Shown here piece by piece: positions 38,473 through 48,464 of a DNA stretch of 64,000 nt (positions within the stretch are counted from its first letter, which is position 1; each line of letters begins with the position of its first letter). A program made the translations under genes and the position numbers. This DNA comes from Chryseobacterium sp. E1 (GTDB lineage Bacteria; Bacteroidota; Bacteroidia; Flavobacteriales; Weeksellaceae), in the NCBI GenBank assembly GCA_019203745.1, contig CP078104.1, forward strand, positions 3,472,001 through 3,536,000. The letters are read 5' to 3'. The notes beneath the pieces are model-generated. The model searched no databases and was not told where the DNA came from. It worked only from the letters and a program-made list of their open reading frames with translations.

Positions 38473-39684
38473 ATGAAAAAGAAATTCACTTGGAAAAAAG
38501 CCATTTATATAGTGTTGGGGCTTTTATTTGCAGTGGCATTGTTCTCAGGGATTGGCTATCTTGTTAAATCGAATTCTAAAGAAGATGAGGCTTTCCTTAC
38601 CCGCAAACCTACCGTTCAGAATATGGATGATAAGGTGATGGCTACCGGGAAAATTGTACCGAAGGAAGAAATTGAAATTAAGCCCAACATTACAGGGATC
38701 ATTGATAAAATCTTAGTGAAAGAAGGAGATAAAGTAGAAGTGGGGCAGCTTATCGCTACAGTGAAAATTGTTCCGAGTATTTCTGAGGTAAACGCTGCTC
38801 AGCAGGAAGTTCAGAACGCTCAGCTTCAGATCAGTAATGCACAGCTGAACGTTGCTAATATGCAGAAACAGTTTGAGATGCAGGAAAAGCTTTATAAACA
38901 AGGAGTAGCTTCTAAGCAGGAATACCTGAATTCACAGCAACAGCTGTACTCCCAGCAGCAAACCCTTAAAAATTCGAAGCAGCAGTTGAACACCGCCCAG
39001 AAAAGATTACAGATTGCTAAAACGGGTGCTACACCTGAACTTCAGGGACAAGGATTGGCGACTACACAAATCCGTTCCAAAGCTTCAGGAACCGTTCTTG
39101 AAGTTCCTGTGAAATTAGGAAGCCAGGTAATTGAGGCCAATAACTTCAATGCCGGTACAACGATCTGTTCCGTAGCAGATCTGAACTCTCTGATCTTTAA
39201 AGGAGAAATAGATGAAGCTCAGGCTGGAAAACTGAGACAGGGGATGGATATGAACATCGTGATCGGTGCATTACAGAATAAAACCTTCCCTGGAAAGCTT
39301 ACCATGATCGCTCCTAAAGGAAAAGATAACGCAGGTACCATTAAATTTCCGGTAGAAGGAAATGTGGATAACCCTAATAATGAATACATCAGAGCAGGTT
39401 TCTCTGCAAATGGTGAAATTGTATTAAGCTCTCAGAAAAATGCTTTATTAATGGATGAGTCCTTAGTTCAGTACGAAAAGAAACAAGGAAAAGATGTTCC
39501 TTTTGTGGAAGTAAAACAAAAGGACGGCAAATTTAAAAAAGTATACCCGAAACTGGGTGCCAGCGATGGAATCAATGTTCAGATTCTTCCGGGATCTGAG
39601 ATCACAAAAGATTCTGAAATTAAAGTTTGGAACCCGTCTGATAAAGATAAAGAAGAGTTGAAAGAAAAGTCTAAGGCAAAATAA
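38473..39684 (+). CDS. Periplasmic adaptor subunit (MacA/HlyD family)
   Basis: 403 residues, intact. An N-terminal anchor (AIYIVLGLLFAVALFSGIGY) is followed by the lipoyl/barrel-sandwich start (IEIKPNITGIIDKILVKEGD then KVEVGQLIATV). A Gln/Asn-rich alpha-hairpin follows (NAQLQISNAQLNVANMQKQF through LNTAQKRLQIAKT), then the return half-lipoyl (IRSKASGTVLEVPVKLGSQV) and beta-barrel domains. It connects a MacB-type pump to an outer-membrane channel. The substrate of this exporter is unknown; macrolides or peptides are typical for the family. Confidence 0.93.
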   Translation: MKKKFTWKKAIYIVLGLLFAVALFSGIGYLVKSNSKEDEAFLTRKPTVQNMDDKVMATGKIVPKEEIEIKPNITGIIDKILVKEGDKVEVGQLIATVKIVPSISEVNAAQQEVQNAQLQISNAQLNVANMQKQFEMQEKLYKQGVASKQEYLNSQQQLYSQQQTLKNSKQQLNTAQKRLQIAKTGATPELQGQGLATTQIRSKASGTVLEVPVKLGSQVIEANNFNAGTTICSVADLNSLIFKGEIDEAQAGKLRQGMDMNIVIGALQNKTFPGKLTMIAPKGKDNAGTIKFPVEGNVDNPNNEYIRAGFSANGEIVLSSQKNALLMDESLVQYEKKQGKDVPFVEVKQKDGKFKKVYPKLGASDGINVQILPGSEITKDSEIKVWNPSDKDKEELKEKSKAK

Positions 39685-39712
39685 TAAACTCACTATAAAC
39701 TACTAAACTGTT

Positions 39713-39745
39713 AGGTCCCGGAGGAATATTTCTTCGGGATCTTTT
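39713..39745 (+). terminator. Terminator of the ABC exporter operon
   Basis: GGTCCCGGAGGAA and TTCTTCGGGATC pair with wobbles and are followed by TTTTTATT. Confidence 0.7.
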
Positions 39746-39903
39746 TATTATCAGCTAAACATCAGGAGCCAAATAATTCCTACATTTGAACTTAGGTAAA
39801 TCCGAAATCATCAGATAGAATAAGTTGTTTTTAGAGCAGAAGATTGAGGGATGTCATATAGGAGGAACTTAAATTGTCTTAATAGTAATCCAAACGATAA
39901 CCT

Positions 39904-41428
39904 ATGAAAAAAAAACTATTGGGTTCTTGTCCTTTTTGTTCTTGCTAAATTTATACTTCAGTATTCACTGGTCAGCCCGGAATATGAACTTCACAGAGAT
40001 GAATACCTGCACTTAGATCAGGCAAATCACCTTGCCTGGGGGTATCTTTCAGTTCCGCCTGTCAATTCCTGGCTGGCCTGGATCATTAAGATATTAGGGA
40101 ATTCCATATTTTGGGTTAAATTTTTTCCGGCTTTATTCGGAGCTTTGACCATAGTGCTTACATGGAAGGTGGTTGAAGAGCTTAATGGAAACCTGTTTGC
40201 TAAAATACTGGCCTCTCTGGGGATATTATTTTCAGTACTTCTTCGGGTAAATATGTTATTCCAGCCCGCCTCTTTGGAGATTTTCCTTTGGCTGTTCTTT
40301 TACTACAGTCTGATTAAATATTTCAATTCCCAAAAAGTAAAATGGTTGTATATAAGCGCCATTATTGTCGGAATAGGAATGTTAAACAAATACAATATTG
40401 CTTTTTCATTATTGGGGCTTATTCCGCATTATTGCTGACGGAGCAGAGGAAGATTTTTATGCAGCCTCATGTGTACTGGGCAGCTCTTTTAGCTTTAATA
40501 ATTATTTCCCCAATCTTCTCTGGCAGTATCAGAATCAGTTTCCGGTCATTCATCATATGAAAGAGCTTTCTGAAAAACAATTGGTGCATGTAGACCGGAT
40601 GGGTTTTATAAAATCTCAGATTTTATTTTTTTGTCGGAGTTATTTTTGTGTTGATCGCAGGCTGGGGAGCTCTATTACTATATAAACCCTTTGAGAAATT
40701 CAGGTTTTTCTTCTGGAGCTATATCATTACAATTACTTTGTTTTTGTTTTTTAAAGCGAAAGACTACTATGCGATAGGACTCTATCCTGTGTATATTGCT
40801 TTTGGTGCTGTTTTTCTCGGAAATGTATTTGAAAAAAGCTGGAAGAGATTTTTGAAACCCGTATGTCTTCTCATTCCTGTACTTTTATTCCTGCCTTTGT
40901 ATAATGTGGCTTTTCCAAATAAAAGTCCTGAATATATCGTATCCCACCAAAGCCAGTACAAAAATTAGGCCTGCTTCGCTGGGAAGACGGAAAAGACCAT
41001 TCTTTACCTCAGGATTTTGCCGATATGCAGGGTTGGAAAGAATTGGCTAAAAAAGTAGATAAAGAATACTCTCAACTGTCGAAGTCAGGAAATACCTTGG
41101 TGCTCTGTGATAATTACGGACAGGCGGGAGCTATTAATTATTATTCAGAAATTAGAGTAAAAGCGATGTCATTTAATGCCGATTATATCAACTGGATAGA
41201 TCTAAGCAAAAAATATAAAAATGTTATCAGAGTCAAAGATGCCTCTGAAGCAGGGAAAGAACTCAAAGAATCCGGCTCTTTTTTGAAGTTGCAAAACTGG
41301 AAGATTCTATTGCCAATCCATACGCTAGAGAAAGAGGAACAGCTGTTTTCAGTTTGCAGGGAGCAAAAACAGATATCAATAAAAGAATTCAGGATGAAAT
41401 TATCGAAGTTAAAAATGAATGGAAATAG
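39904..41428 (+). CDS. GT39-type (ArnT/PMT-like) membrane glycosyltransferase, frame-disrupted
   Basis: About 510 residues, starting MKKKNYWVLVLFVLAKFILQ after repair of the A-run near 39912. The first periplasmic loop carries the catalytic acidic pair in SPEYELHRDEYLHLDQANHL, and YLSVPPVNSWLAWIIKILGN follows, as in the dolichyl-phosphate-mannose transferase family. Many helices follow (for example LYISAIIVGIGMLNKYNIAF). The C-terminal soluble part ends IIEVKNEWK at 41428. Further breaks lie near 40430, 40520, 40625, 40965 and 41283. It probably uses a polyprenyl-phosphate sugar; the acceptor could be lipid or protein. Confidence 0.82.
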
Positions 41429-41520
41429 TTTTTAATAAAGCTGGAAAAGATGATTTGCAGACAAGATAAAGTTAATAGATAAATTTTATTGCAACTTTAT
41501 TGCATTAATTGGTTTTAGGC

Positions 41521-41528
41521 TATCTTTG
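41521..41528 (+). promoter_or_regulatory. TANNTTTG promoter with TTG upstream box
   Basis: TATCTTTG followed by CATC, with a TTG 18 bases upstream (TTGCATTAATTGG). This agrees with the full Bacteroidota -33/-7 arrangement, and it is the best promoter in the window. Confidence 0.8.
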
Positions 41529-41565
41529 CATCATTAATTATCAATCATCAACTATCAATTGAGCT

Positions 41566-42470
41566 ATGGAAAACAAAAACCTTGATGTTATCATAATAGG
41601 AGGAAGCTATTCTGGATTATCTGCAGGAATGTCTTTAGGAAGATCTTTAAGAAATGTTCTGATTATTGATAACGGAAAACCCTGCAACAGACAGACTCCG
41701 CATTCCCATAACTTTGTTACTCATGACGGAAAAACACCTGCGGAAATTGCAAAGCTGGCAAAAGAAGATGTAGAAAAGTATGACACTGTACAGTTTTATA
41801 ATGGAACAGTCGTAAAAACAGCAAAAACAACCGAAGGTTTTGAAATTCAAACTTCATCCGGAGAAAAATTTAATACCAAAAAGCTCATACTTGCTTCAGG
41901 AGTGAAGGATATTATGCCAGATATTCCCGGATTTGCAGAATGTTGGGGATTTCTGTTATCCATTGCCCATACTGTCATGGTTATGAAGTGAAAAATGAAA
42001 TCACCGGAATTCTTTCCAACGGAGAGATGGCCTACGAGTTTTCAAAACTGATTTTTAATCTGACTAAAAACCTCACTTTATTTACCAATGGAAAAGCTGT
42101 TCTTAGTGACGGACAACTTGAAAAACTAAAGAATAATAATATCATCCTTAACGAAGATGAAATCAAAGAAGTAAAACATGAAAATGGTTTCATTCAAAAA
42201 ATAATTTTTAAAAACGGAAAGGAAGTTCCGTTGCAGGCTTTGTACGCCAAAATTCCCTTTGAGCAGAATATCAATGCATCGGAAAGCCTGGGCTGTGAAC
42301 TGACGGAGCAAGGATTTATCAAAGTAGATTTTATGCAGAAAACAAATGTTCCCGGAGTTTTTGCCTGTGGAGATAATGTGACCATGATGAGATCCGTAGC
42401 CAATGCTGTAGCACAAGGAAATTTTGCAGGAGCTATGGTCAATAAAGAACTTTCTGATGAAGAGTTTTAA
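41566..42470 (+). CDS. Thioredoxin-reductase-like NAD(P)/FAD oxidoreductase, frame-disrupted
   Basis: About 301 residues. The FAD-binding start is VIIIGGSYSGLSAGMSLGRS, followed by IDNGKPCNRQTPHSHNF. A redox-type CPYCHGYE motif (CxxC) lies near 41964-41990, and the C-terminal flavin block is NVPGVFACGDNVTMMRSVAN then AVAQGNFAGAMVNKEL. A break near 41945 separates the halves. It differs from classical TrxB by a shorter NAD domain. It may reduce a thioredoxin-like partner or act as an oxidase. It has its own strong promoter. Confidence 0.88.
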
Positions 42471-42582
42471 TTTGTTTTTGGTGAAAATAATAACAGCAGA
42501 AATAATAAATCTACTTTTTACATTTCCCTTTTGAGTGTTTAAAAATCATTTTTTTAATGTCAAAATCTCGGTGAAAATTCCG

Positions 42583-42590
42583 TACATTTG
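42583..42590 (+). promoter_or_regulatory. glyA: TANNTTTG promoter element of glyA
   Basis: TACATTTG, 29 bases before the glyA ATG. Confidence 0.65.
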
Positions 42591-42619
42591 GGGGATAAAT
42601 TTCAAAAACTAAAAGTAAA

Positions 42620-43885
42620 ATGGATATTATTTTCGACCTGATTGAAAAGGAAAGACAAAGACAAACCCATGGATTAGAGCTTATCGCATCAGAAAACTTT
42701 GTTTCTGAAAATGTGATGAAAGCAATGGGAAGTGTACTGACAAACAAATATGCTGAAGGATACCCCGGAAAAAGATATTACGGAGGATGCGAAGTAGTAG
42801 ATGAGGTTGAAACACTGGCTATCAACAGAGCAAAAGAACTTTTCGGAGTAGACTATGTGAACGTTCAGCCACATTCCGGTTCTCAGGCGAATGCTGCCAT
42901 TTATCTTGCCGTTTTGAAACCAGGAGATAAGATCATGGGAATGGACCTTTCAATGGGAGGACACCTTACTCACGGTTCTGCAGTGAATTTTTCTGGAATC
43001 CAGTATAACGTAGTTTCTTACGGAGTTCAGCAGGAGACAGGTCTTATTGATTATGATCAGATGAGAGAAGTGGCATTGAGAGAAAAACCAAAAATGCTTA
43101 TTGCAGGTTTCTCAGCATATTCAAGAGATCTGGATTATGCTAAATTCAGAGAGGTGGCAGATGAAGTTGGCGCAACTCTTTGGGCAGACATCGCTCACCC
43201 TGCAGGTCTGGTAGCAAAAGGATTATTGAATTCTCCATTTGAACACTGCCACGTAGTGACTACCACTACCCACAAAACTTTAAGAGGTCCTAGAGGAGGA
43301 ATGATCATGATGGGGAAAGATTTTGAAAACACTTACGGTCACAAAACTCCAAAAGGAGAAATCAAAATGATGAGCCAGGTGTTGGATGGTGCTGTATTCC
43401 CGGGTATTCAGGGAGGGCCACTTGAGCACGTGATTGCCGGTAAAGCAGTAGCTTTCGGAGAAGCCTTGGATGTGCAGTTCGAAATTTACGCTAAACAGGT
43501 TAAAGCGAATGCACAGGCATTATCAAAAGCGATGATCGACAGAGGTTTCGATATCGTAAGCGGAGGTACGGACAATCACCTGATGCTGGTAGACCTTAGA
43601 AACAAAGGGGTAAACGGTAAAGAAACAGAAAAAGCATTAGTACTTGCTGATATTACATGTAACAAAAATATGGTTCCTTTTGATGATAAATCTCCGTTCA
43701 CTACATCTGGTATCAGATTGGGAACTGCCGCTATTACAACCAGAGGGCTTAAAGAAAATGATATGGATACTATTGCAGGATTGATCTCTGAAGTAGTAGA
43801 TAATATCAAAAATGAAGAAGTTCTTGCGTCTGTAAGAAAGAAAGTGAATGAATTAATGGAAGGTAAAGCTCTGTTTAATTACTAA
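42620..43885 (+). CDS. glyA: Serine hydroxymethyltransferase
   Basis: 421 residues, intact. PLP-dependent interconversion of serine and glycine with tetrahydrofolate. [20 protein letters not shown] is the N-terminal substrate region, [20 protein letters not shown] the folate/PLP segment, and [20 protein letters not shown] holds the Schiff-base Lys. [20 protein letters not shown] and [16 protein letters not shown] follow near the C-terminus. It is monocistronic, between a promoter at 42583 and a terminator at 43907. Confidence 0.98.
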   Translation: MDIIFDLIEKERQRQTHGLELIASENFVSENVMKAMGSVLTNKYAEGYPGKRYYGGCEVVDEVETLAINRAKELFGVDYVNVQPHSGSQANAAIYLAVLKPGDKIMGMDLSMGGHLTHGSAVNFSGIQYNVVSYGVQQETGLIDYDQMREVALREKPKMLIAGFSAYSRDLDYAKFREVADEVGATLWADIAHPAGLVAKGLLNSPFEHCHVVTTTTHKTLRGPRGGMIMMGKDFENTYGHKTPKGEIKMMSQVLDGAVFPGIQGGPLEHVIAGKAVAFGEALDVQFEIYAKQVKANAQALSKAMIDRGFDIVSGGTDNHLMLVDLRNKGVNGKETEKALVLADITCNKNMVPFDDKSPFTTSGIRLGTAAITTRGLKENDMDTIAGLISEVVDNIKNEEVLASVRKKVNELMEGKALFNY

Positions 43886-43906
43886 CAGATATTATAATAT
43901 CATACA

Positions 43907-43934
43907 AAGAATGGGCGTGAGCTCATTCTTTTTT
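43907..43934 (+). terminator. Terminator of glyA
   Basis: AAAGAATG and CATTCTTT form the stem, followed by TTTT. It ends six bases before the recX start. Confidence 0.75.
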
Positions 43935-43939
43935 ATACA

Positions 43940-44396
43940 ATGGAAAAAAATCTTTTACTTTTGATGAAATCAAGCAGAAACTGGTCAACTATTGTGTTTA
44001 TCAGGACAGATGCCATGCCGAAGTAGAGCAGAAGATGAAAGAATTCCTGCTGATTGATGAAGCAAGAGAAGAAATTATTCTGTATCTCCTCAAAGAAAAC
44101 TACTTAAATGAAGAACGCTTTACACGAAGTTATATCAGAGGTAAATTTTACATCAAACATTGGGGAAAGAATAAAATCAGAATGCATCTGAAACAGAAGC
44201 AGATATCTGAAAAACTTATCAATTCGTGCTTTGATGAAATATACGAAGATGACTACATCAAAACCATCACAAAAATATATGAGGATTACTCTTCTAAACA
44301 AAAAGGATTACAGGAATATCAAAAAAATCGAAAACTATAAAATATCTCATGAGCAGAGGTTTTGAATATGAGAAAATAAATGATATTTTTGACTAA
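43940..44396 (+). CDS. recX: Regulatory protein RecX, frame-disrupted
   Basis: About 153 residues of small helical repeats that inhibit RecA filament extension. MEKKSFTFDEIKQKLVNYCV is restored across the A-run near 43946. QDRCHAEVEQKMKEFLLIDE and LLKENYLNEERFTRSYIRGK then KHWGKNKIRMHLKQKQIS are the RecX helix blocks. A missing base near 44325 gives the true C-terminus KTIKYLMSRGFEYEKINDIF. recA is not adjacent, which is common in this group. The polysaccharide locus begins 18 bases later on the same strand. Confidence 0.9.
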
Positions 44397-44414
44397 AAAT
44401 TAAACACAGGAAGA

Positions 44415-45548
44415 TTGGAAGAAAAAGAATCTGGTTGTCCCCTCCGCATATGGGAGGAAACGAATTGAATTACATACAGGAAGCATTCGATACCAACTGG
44501 ATTTCTCAGTTTGGTTCCAATATAGATGAGTTTGAAAAAACTCTTGAAAACTCTCTCGGAAATAATTCATTTGTGACCGCTTTGTCTTCCGGTACAGCAG
44601 CAATACACCTTGCCCTGCGATTGCTGAATGTTGAAGAAAATGATTTTGTAATCTGTCAGTCATTTACTTTTGTAGCATCAGTAAACCCTATTCTTTACCA
44701 AAAAGCAATACCTGTCCTGGTAGACAGTGAAAGCTCCACCTGGAATATGTGCCCAAATGCATTAGAAGATGCCGTCAGATACTGTTTAAAACAAGGCAGA
44801 AAGCCTAAGGCAATCATTACAGTTTCCTTATATGGTATGCCATTTATGGTTGATGAAATTCAGGAAATATCCAGGAAATATGAAATTCCGATTATTGAAG
44901 ACAGTGCTGAAGCTTTAGGCAGTAAGTATAAAGATAAGCCATGTGGGTCTTTTGGAGATTTATCTGTAATTAGTTTTAATGGAAATAAGATTATTACAAC
45001 TTCGGGAGGCGGTATTTTAATTTCAAGATCCCAGAGAGATAAAGACCGTGCTGTTTATCTGGCCACACAGGCAAAAGAAAATAAAGAATACTACAGCCAT
45101 TCTGAAATTGGTTATAACTACAGAATGAATAATATTTCTGCAGGAATAGGAAGAGGACAGTTGGATGTTCTGGAACAAAGGATCTCAAAAAGAAGAGAAA
45201 ATCATCATTTTTACCAGAAAATATGTGAAGAACTTGAATTTATCCAGCTTTTTGAAGAACCCGGAAAAGACTTTTTTCTAATTATTGGCTGAACACCATT
45301 ATCATAGAAAAGAATGATTATGGAATCACAAAAGAAATTGTGAAAAATAAATTTTCAGAGAATAATATAGAAACCAGATACTTGTGGAAGCCAATGCATT
45401 TGCAGCCCTTATTTACAAAATTCATTTTTTTGGGAGCAATGTTTGTGGTACACTTTTTGACAAAGGTTTATGTTTACCGTCCGGAACTAATTTGAATGAT
45501 GATGATAAGATCAGAATTAAGGATATTCTGATAAACATAAGAAATTAA
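44415..45548 (+). CDS. DegT/DnrJ/EryC1-family sugar aminotransferase (PglE/EpsN-like), frame-disrupted
   Basis: About 379 residues with a TTG start (MEEKRIWLSPPHMGGNELNY) preceded by AGGAAG. PLP-dependent transfer of an amino group to a 4-keto nucleotide sugar. Blocks: ALSSGTAAIHLALRLLNVEE, TVSLYGMPFMVDEI, EDSAEALGSKYKDKPCGSFG and SFNGNKIITTSGGG with the Schiff-base Lys. The N-terminal WISQFG segment is typical of UDP-4-keto-6-deoxy-GlcNAc aminotransferases. Breaks lie near 45278 and 45420. It opens the polysaccharide locus and precedes the matching 4,6-dehydratase, which together would give a bacillosamine/QuiNAc4N precursor. Confidence 0.88.
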
Positions 45549-45588
45549 ATTTATTTTTGAAATCTAGAGTATAGATGATATTTTATTT

Positions 45589-45596
45589 TAATTTTG
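45589..45596 (+). promoter_or_regulatory. Candidate TANNTTTG promoter inside the polysaccharide locus
   Basis: TAATTTTG followed by CAGG, 76 bases before the dehydratase start in the only sizeable gap (45549-45671) near the locus start. A second weaker match (TATTTTTG) lies at 45552-45559; both are in T-rich DNA. Confidence 0.5.
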
Positions 45597-45671
45597 CAGG
45601 AATGCTTTATAGGCATTAAAACTAATAACTAAACTAGTCGTACTAACAATTTATGAACGCAAATAAAGACA

Positions 45672-47599
45672 ATGTATAATTCTCTTAGGAAAAAAATATT
45701 TGGAGGAGATAATGTTGTCAATCTCTCAGACGTAAGATATCTTCCCAGATGGATAATACTTATAATAGATATTATCATTCTGGTTATCTCACTATTCCTT
45801 TCAACCTACATCATAGAAAAAATTACTCAAAGAGAGTTTATTTACCATAATGATAAAAGTATTGTTTTTGCTTTTATTATTGCAGTGAATACGATCTTCA
45901 TGTATCTTTTTAAGACCTACGCCGGTATTATAAGGCATTCAACATTTATAGACCTGTTCAAGCTGTTGGTATCCTGTTTTTGTACCATGTTTGCAATAGG
46001 AACAATCAATATCTTATATTTCTGGGCTACCGGAAGTAAGTTTATTCTTACACCTTATTTGATTCTGTATTTCGTGATTTCCTTTATGGGGCTATTTCTT
46101 TTCAGGCTTTATGTAAAAGAGTTTTTTCATATTGTAAGAGAATACAGGAGAAGTGCCTTGAAAAAAGAATTCTTGTATTGGGAATTGACGAACAATCTAT
46201 CGCTATTGCACGGGCTATTCTGGATAATCCGAGCTTGCCTTATCAGGTTGTAGGATTTTTAACTCAAAGAACAGACTCCAAAAGAGCTTCTTTATTGGGA
46301 AAACCTATTTATGAGAAGCAAAAGATTGAAGAAAGTACCAAAGATGATCTTATTATTGATGGGGTTCTCATCGTTAAAGAAATGATGGCCAGAGATGAAA
46401 TGAACAGCTGGGTGAATCTGTTTCTGGAAAAAGATCTGAATGTCTTCAAAGCTCCTTCTGTGCAAAAACTCAGAGACAGTGATTTAGGAGGATCTATTAA
46501 AAATCTCCAGATTGAAGATTTATTAAATAGAAAGCCTATTAAGATACAGAATGAAAAAATTCAAAGCAGACATTTCGAGAAAACAGTATTGGTAACAGGA
46601 GGTGCTGGTTCCATAGGAAGCGAGATTGTAAGACAGGTTGCTTTGGTAAACCCTTCATTGATTGTTGTATTGGATCAGGCAGAAACACCCCTTTACGAAA
46701 TTGAACTTGAAATGAGAGAAAAATTCCCTCATATTGCATTTAAGTTTGTTTTAGGAGATGTTTCGAACCAACATAGAATGGAGGCTTTGTTCCAGATGTA
46801 TAATTTTTCAATGGTATATCATGCTGCAGCTTATAAGCATGTACCACTGGTAGAAGAAAATCCACATGAAGCTATTTTTGTTAATATTTTAGGATCAAAG
46901 ATTGTTGCAAGACTATCCAGTAAGTATAAAGTCAACAGATTTGTAATGATATCTACTGATAAAGCAGTAAATCCTACAAATGTAATGGGAGCTTCCAAAC
47001 GTGCTGCAGAGCTTTTTGTACAATCGCTTCAGAATTTAGAGGGTAATACAACCAAATTTATTACAACGAGGTTTGGAAATGTTTTAGGCTCTAACGGTTC
47101 AGTGATTCCACACTTTAAAAAACAGATTGAGGCAGGTGGTCCCGTTACGATTACCCATCCGGATATTGTAAGGTATTTCATGACCATTCCGGAAGCTTGC
47201 GAACTGGTTTTACAGGCAGGCACAATGGGGCAAGGAGGGGAAATTTTTGTTTTTGATATGGGTGAACCTGTTAAAATCCTGGATCTTGCCAATAGAATGA
47301 TTAAGCTTTCAGGGTTTGAACCGAATATAGATATCAAGATTGTTTATACAGGATTGAGACCGGGAGAAAAGCTTTATGAAGAACTCTTAAGTGATAATGC
47401 AAAAACACTTCCTACTCATAATGATAAGATTATGGTTTCTAAAGATCCGTCAATAGGATTCGAAGAAATAGATTTACTGACAAAGCAGATTACTAAGGCA
47501 TCTTTACGAAGAGATAAGGTGGAAGTAGTAAAAATATTAAAAACAATTGTGCCTGAATTTAGAAGTAATAATTCTATCTATGAGGCGTTAGATAAATAG
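45672..47599 (+). CDS. Membrane-bound nucleotide-sugar 4,6-dehydratase (WbpM/PglF/CapD type), frame-disrupted
   Basis: About 643 residues. Four N-terminal helices (for example WIILIIDIIILVISLFLSTY) precede a first Rossmann domain (RILVLGIDEQSIAIARAI, across the break near 46165) and the catalytic SDR domain VLVTGGAGSIGSEIVRQV. The active site is ISTDKAVNPTNVMGASKRAA, where the usual SDR Tyr is replaced by Met in the MGASK context, as in the long-chain WbpM/PglF group. It converts UDP-GlcNAc to UDP-4-keto-6-deoxy-GlcNAc at the membrane. It partners with the aminotransferase upstream. Confidence 0.93.
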
Positions 47600-47637
47600 T
47601 AAAATATAAATGTATATTTGCACAATTTAAAAATATA

Positions 47638-48456
47638 ATGAAAGGAAAAATATTAGCAATAGCATTGATTTCTTTACTGGTTTCATGTAAAGTAAATCCT
47701 AATGCTAAAAATGATTTGAACTATATGCAGAATATAGAACAAGTGGCTATAGATGCATCAGCTAAAAATTCTAATAATACAATACAGGTAGGAGATCAGT
47801 TAGTTATTTTAATTACTGCAAAGGATATGGATGTTGTAAGATCTTTTAACCAAAATTATTCTTCATCTGAGCTAATTCAAACCAATGCAATAGCCGGAGG
47901 AAACACTCCTAATCAAGGTGCTACAGTAATCTCTGGACCAACATATATTGTGGATGCAAATGGAGATATTGATTTTCCGATATTAGGAAAATTGAATACA
48001 TCAGGAAAAAGTTTGACTTCTTTTAAAGAAGAACTAAGGGATAGAATGACAAAATACGTTATCAATCCAACAGTGAATGCCAGACTTGCTAATTTTAAAA
48101 TTACCGTTCTGGGAGAAGTCAACAGACAGGGTGATTATACAATTGCAAATGGACAGGCTACTATTTGGAATGCATTAGGACTTGCCGGAGATCTTACTCA
48201 ATATGGTAAAAGAGAAGATGTTTTAGTGATCAGAACAGAAAATGGTACTGTTTCGCATGGACGTGTTAATCTTAGAGATGCTAATCTCATTAATTCTCCA
48301 TATTATAACCTTAAACAAGGGGATGCCGTTATTGTTTCTTCAAACAATACAAAAGATGTTATGGCAAAACAAAATCCTAATACAGGTCTTTATTTAACAG
48401 CAATCTCAATTGCTGTCACAGCAGCAGCAGTTGTTATAGGTTTAATCAAGAAGTAA
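47638..48456 (+). CDS. Polysaccharide export lipoprotein (Wza-like)
   Basis: 272 residues, intact. The lipoprotein signal is ALISLLVSCKVNPN (lipobox Cys near residue 17). The Poly_export domain opens NTIQVGDQLVILITAKDMDV, followed by YIVDANGDIDFPILGKLNTS and the SLBB domain KITVLGEVNRQGDYTIANG then TIWNALGLAGDLTQYGKRED. A C-terminal helix (YLTAISIAVTAAAVVIGLIK) anchors it. It forms the outer-membrane channel for capsule or exopolysaccharide with the Wzc-like kinase encoded 8 bases downstream. Confidence 0.93.
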   Translation: MKGKILAIALISLLVSCKVNPNAKNDLNYMQNIEQVAIDASAKNSNNTIQVGDQLVILITAKDMDVVRSFNQNYSSSELIQTNAIAGGNTPNQGATVISGPTYIVDANGDIDFPILGKLNTSGKSLTSFKEELRDRMTKYVINPTVNARLANFKITVLGEVNRQGDYTIANGQATIWNALGLAGDLTQYGKREDVLVIRTENGTVSHGRVNLRDANLINSPYYNLKQGDAVIVSSNNTKDVMAKQNPNTGLYLTAISIAVTAAAVVIGLIKK

Positions 48457-48464
48457 AAAAATTA

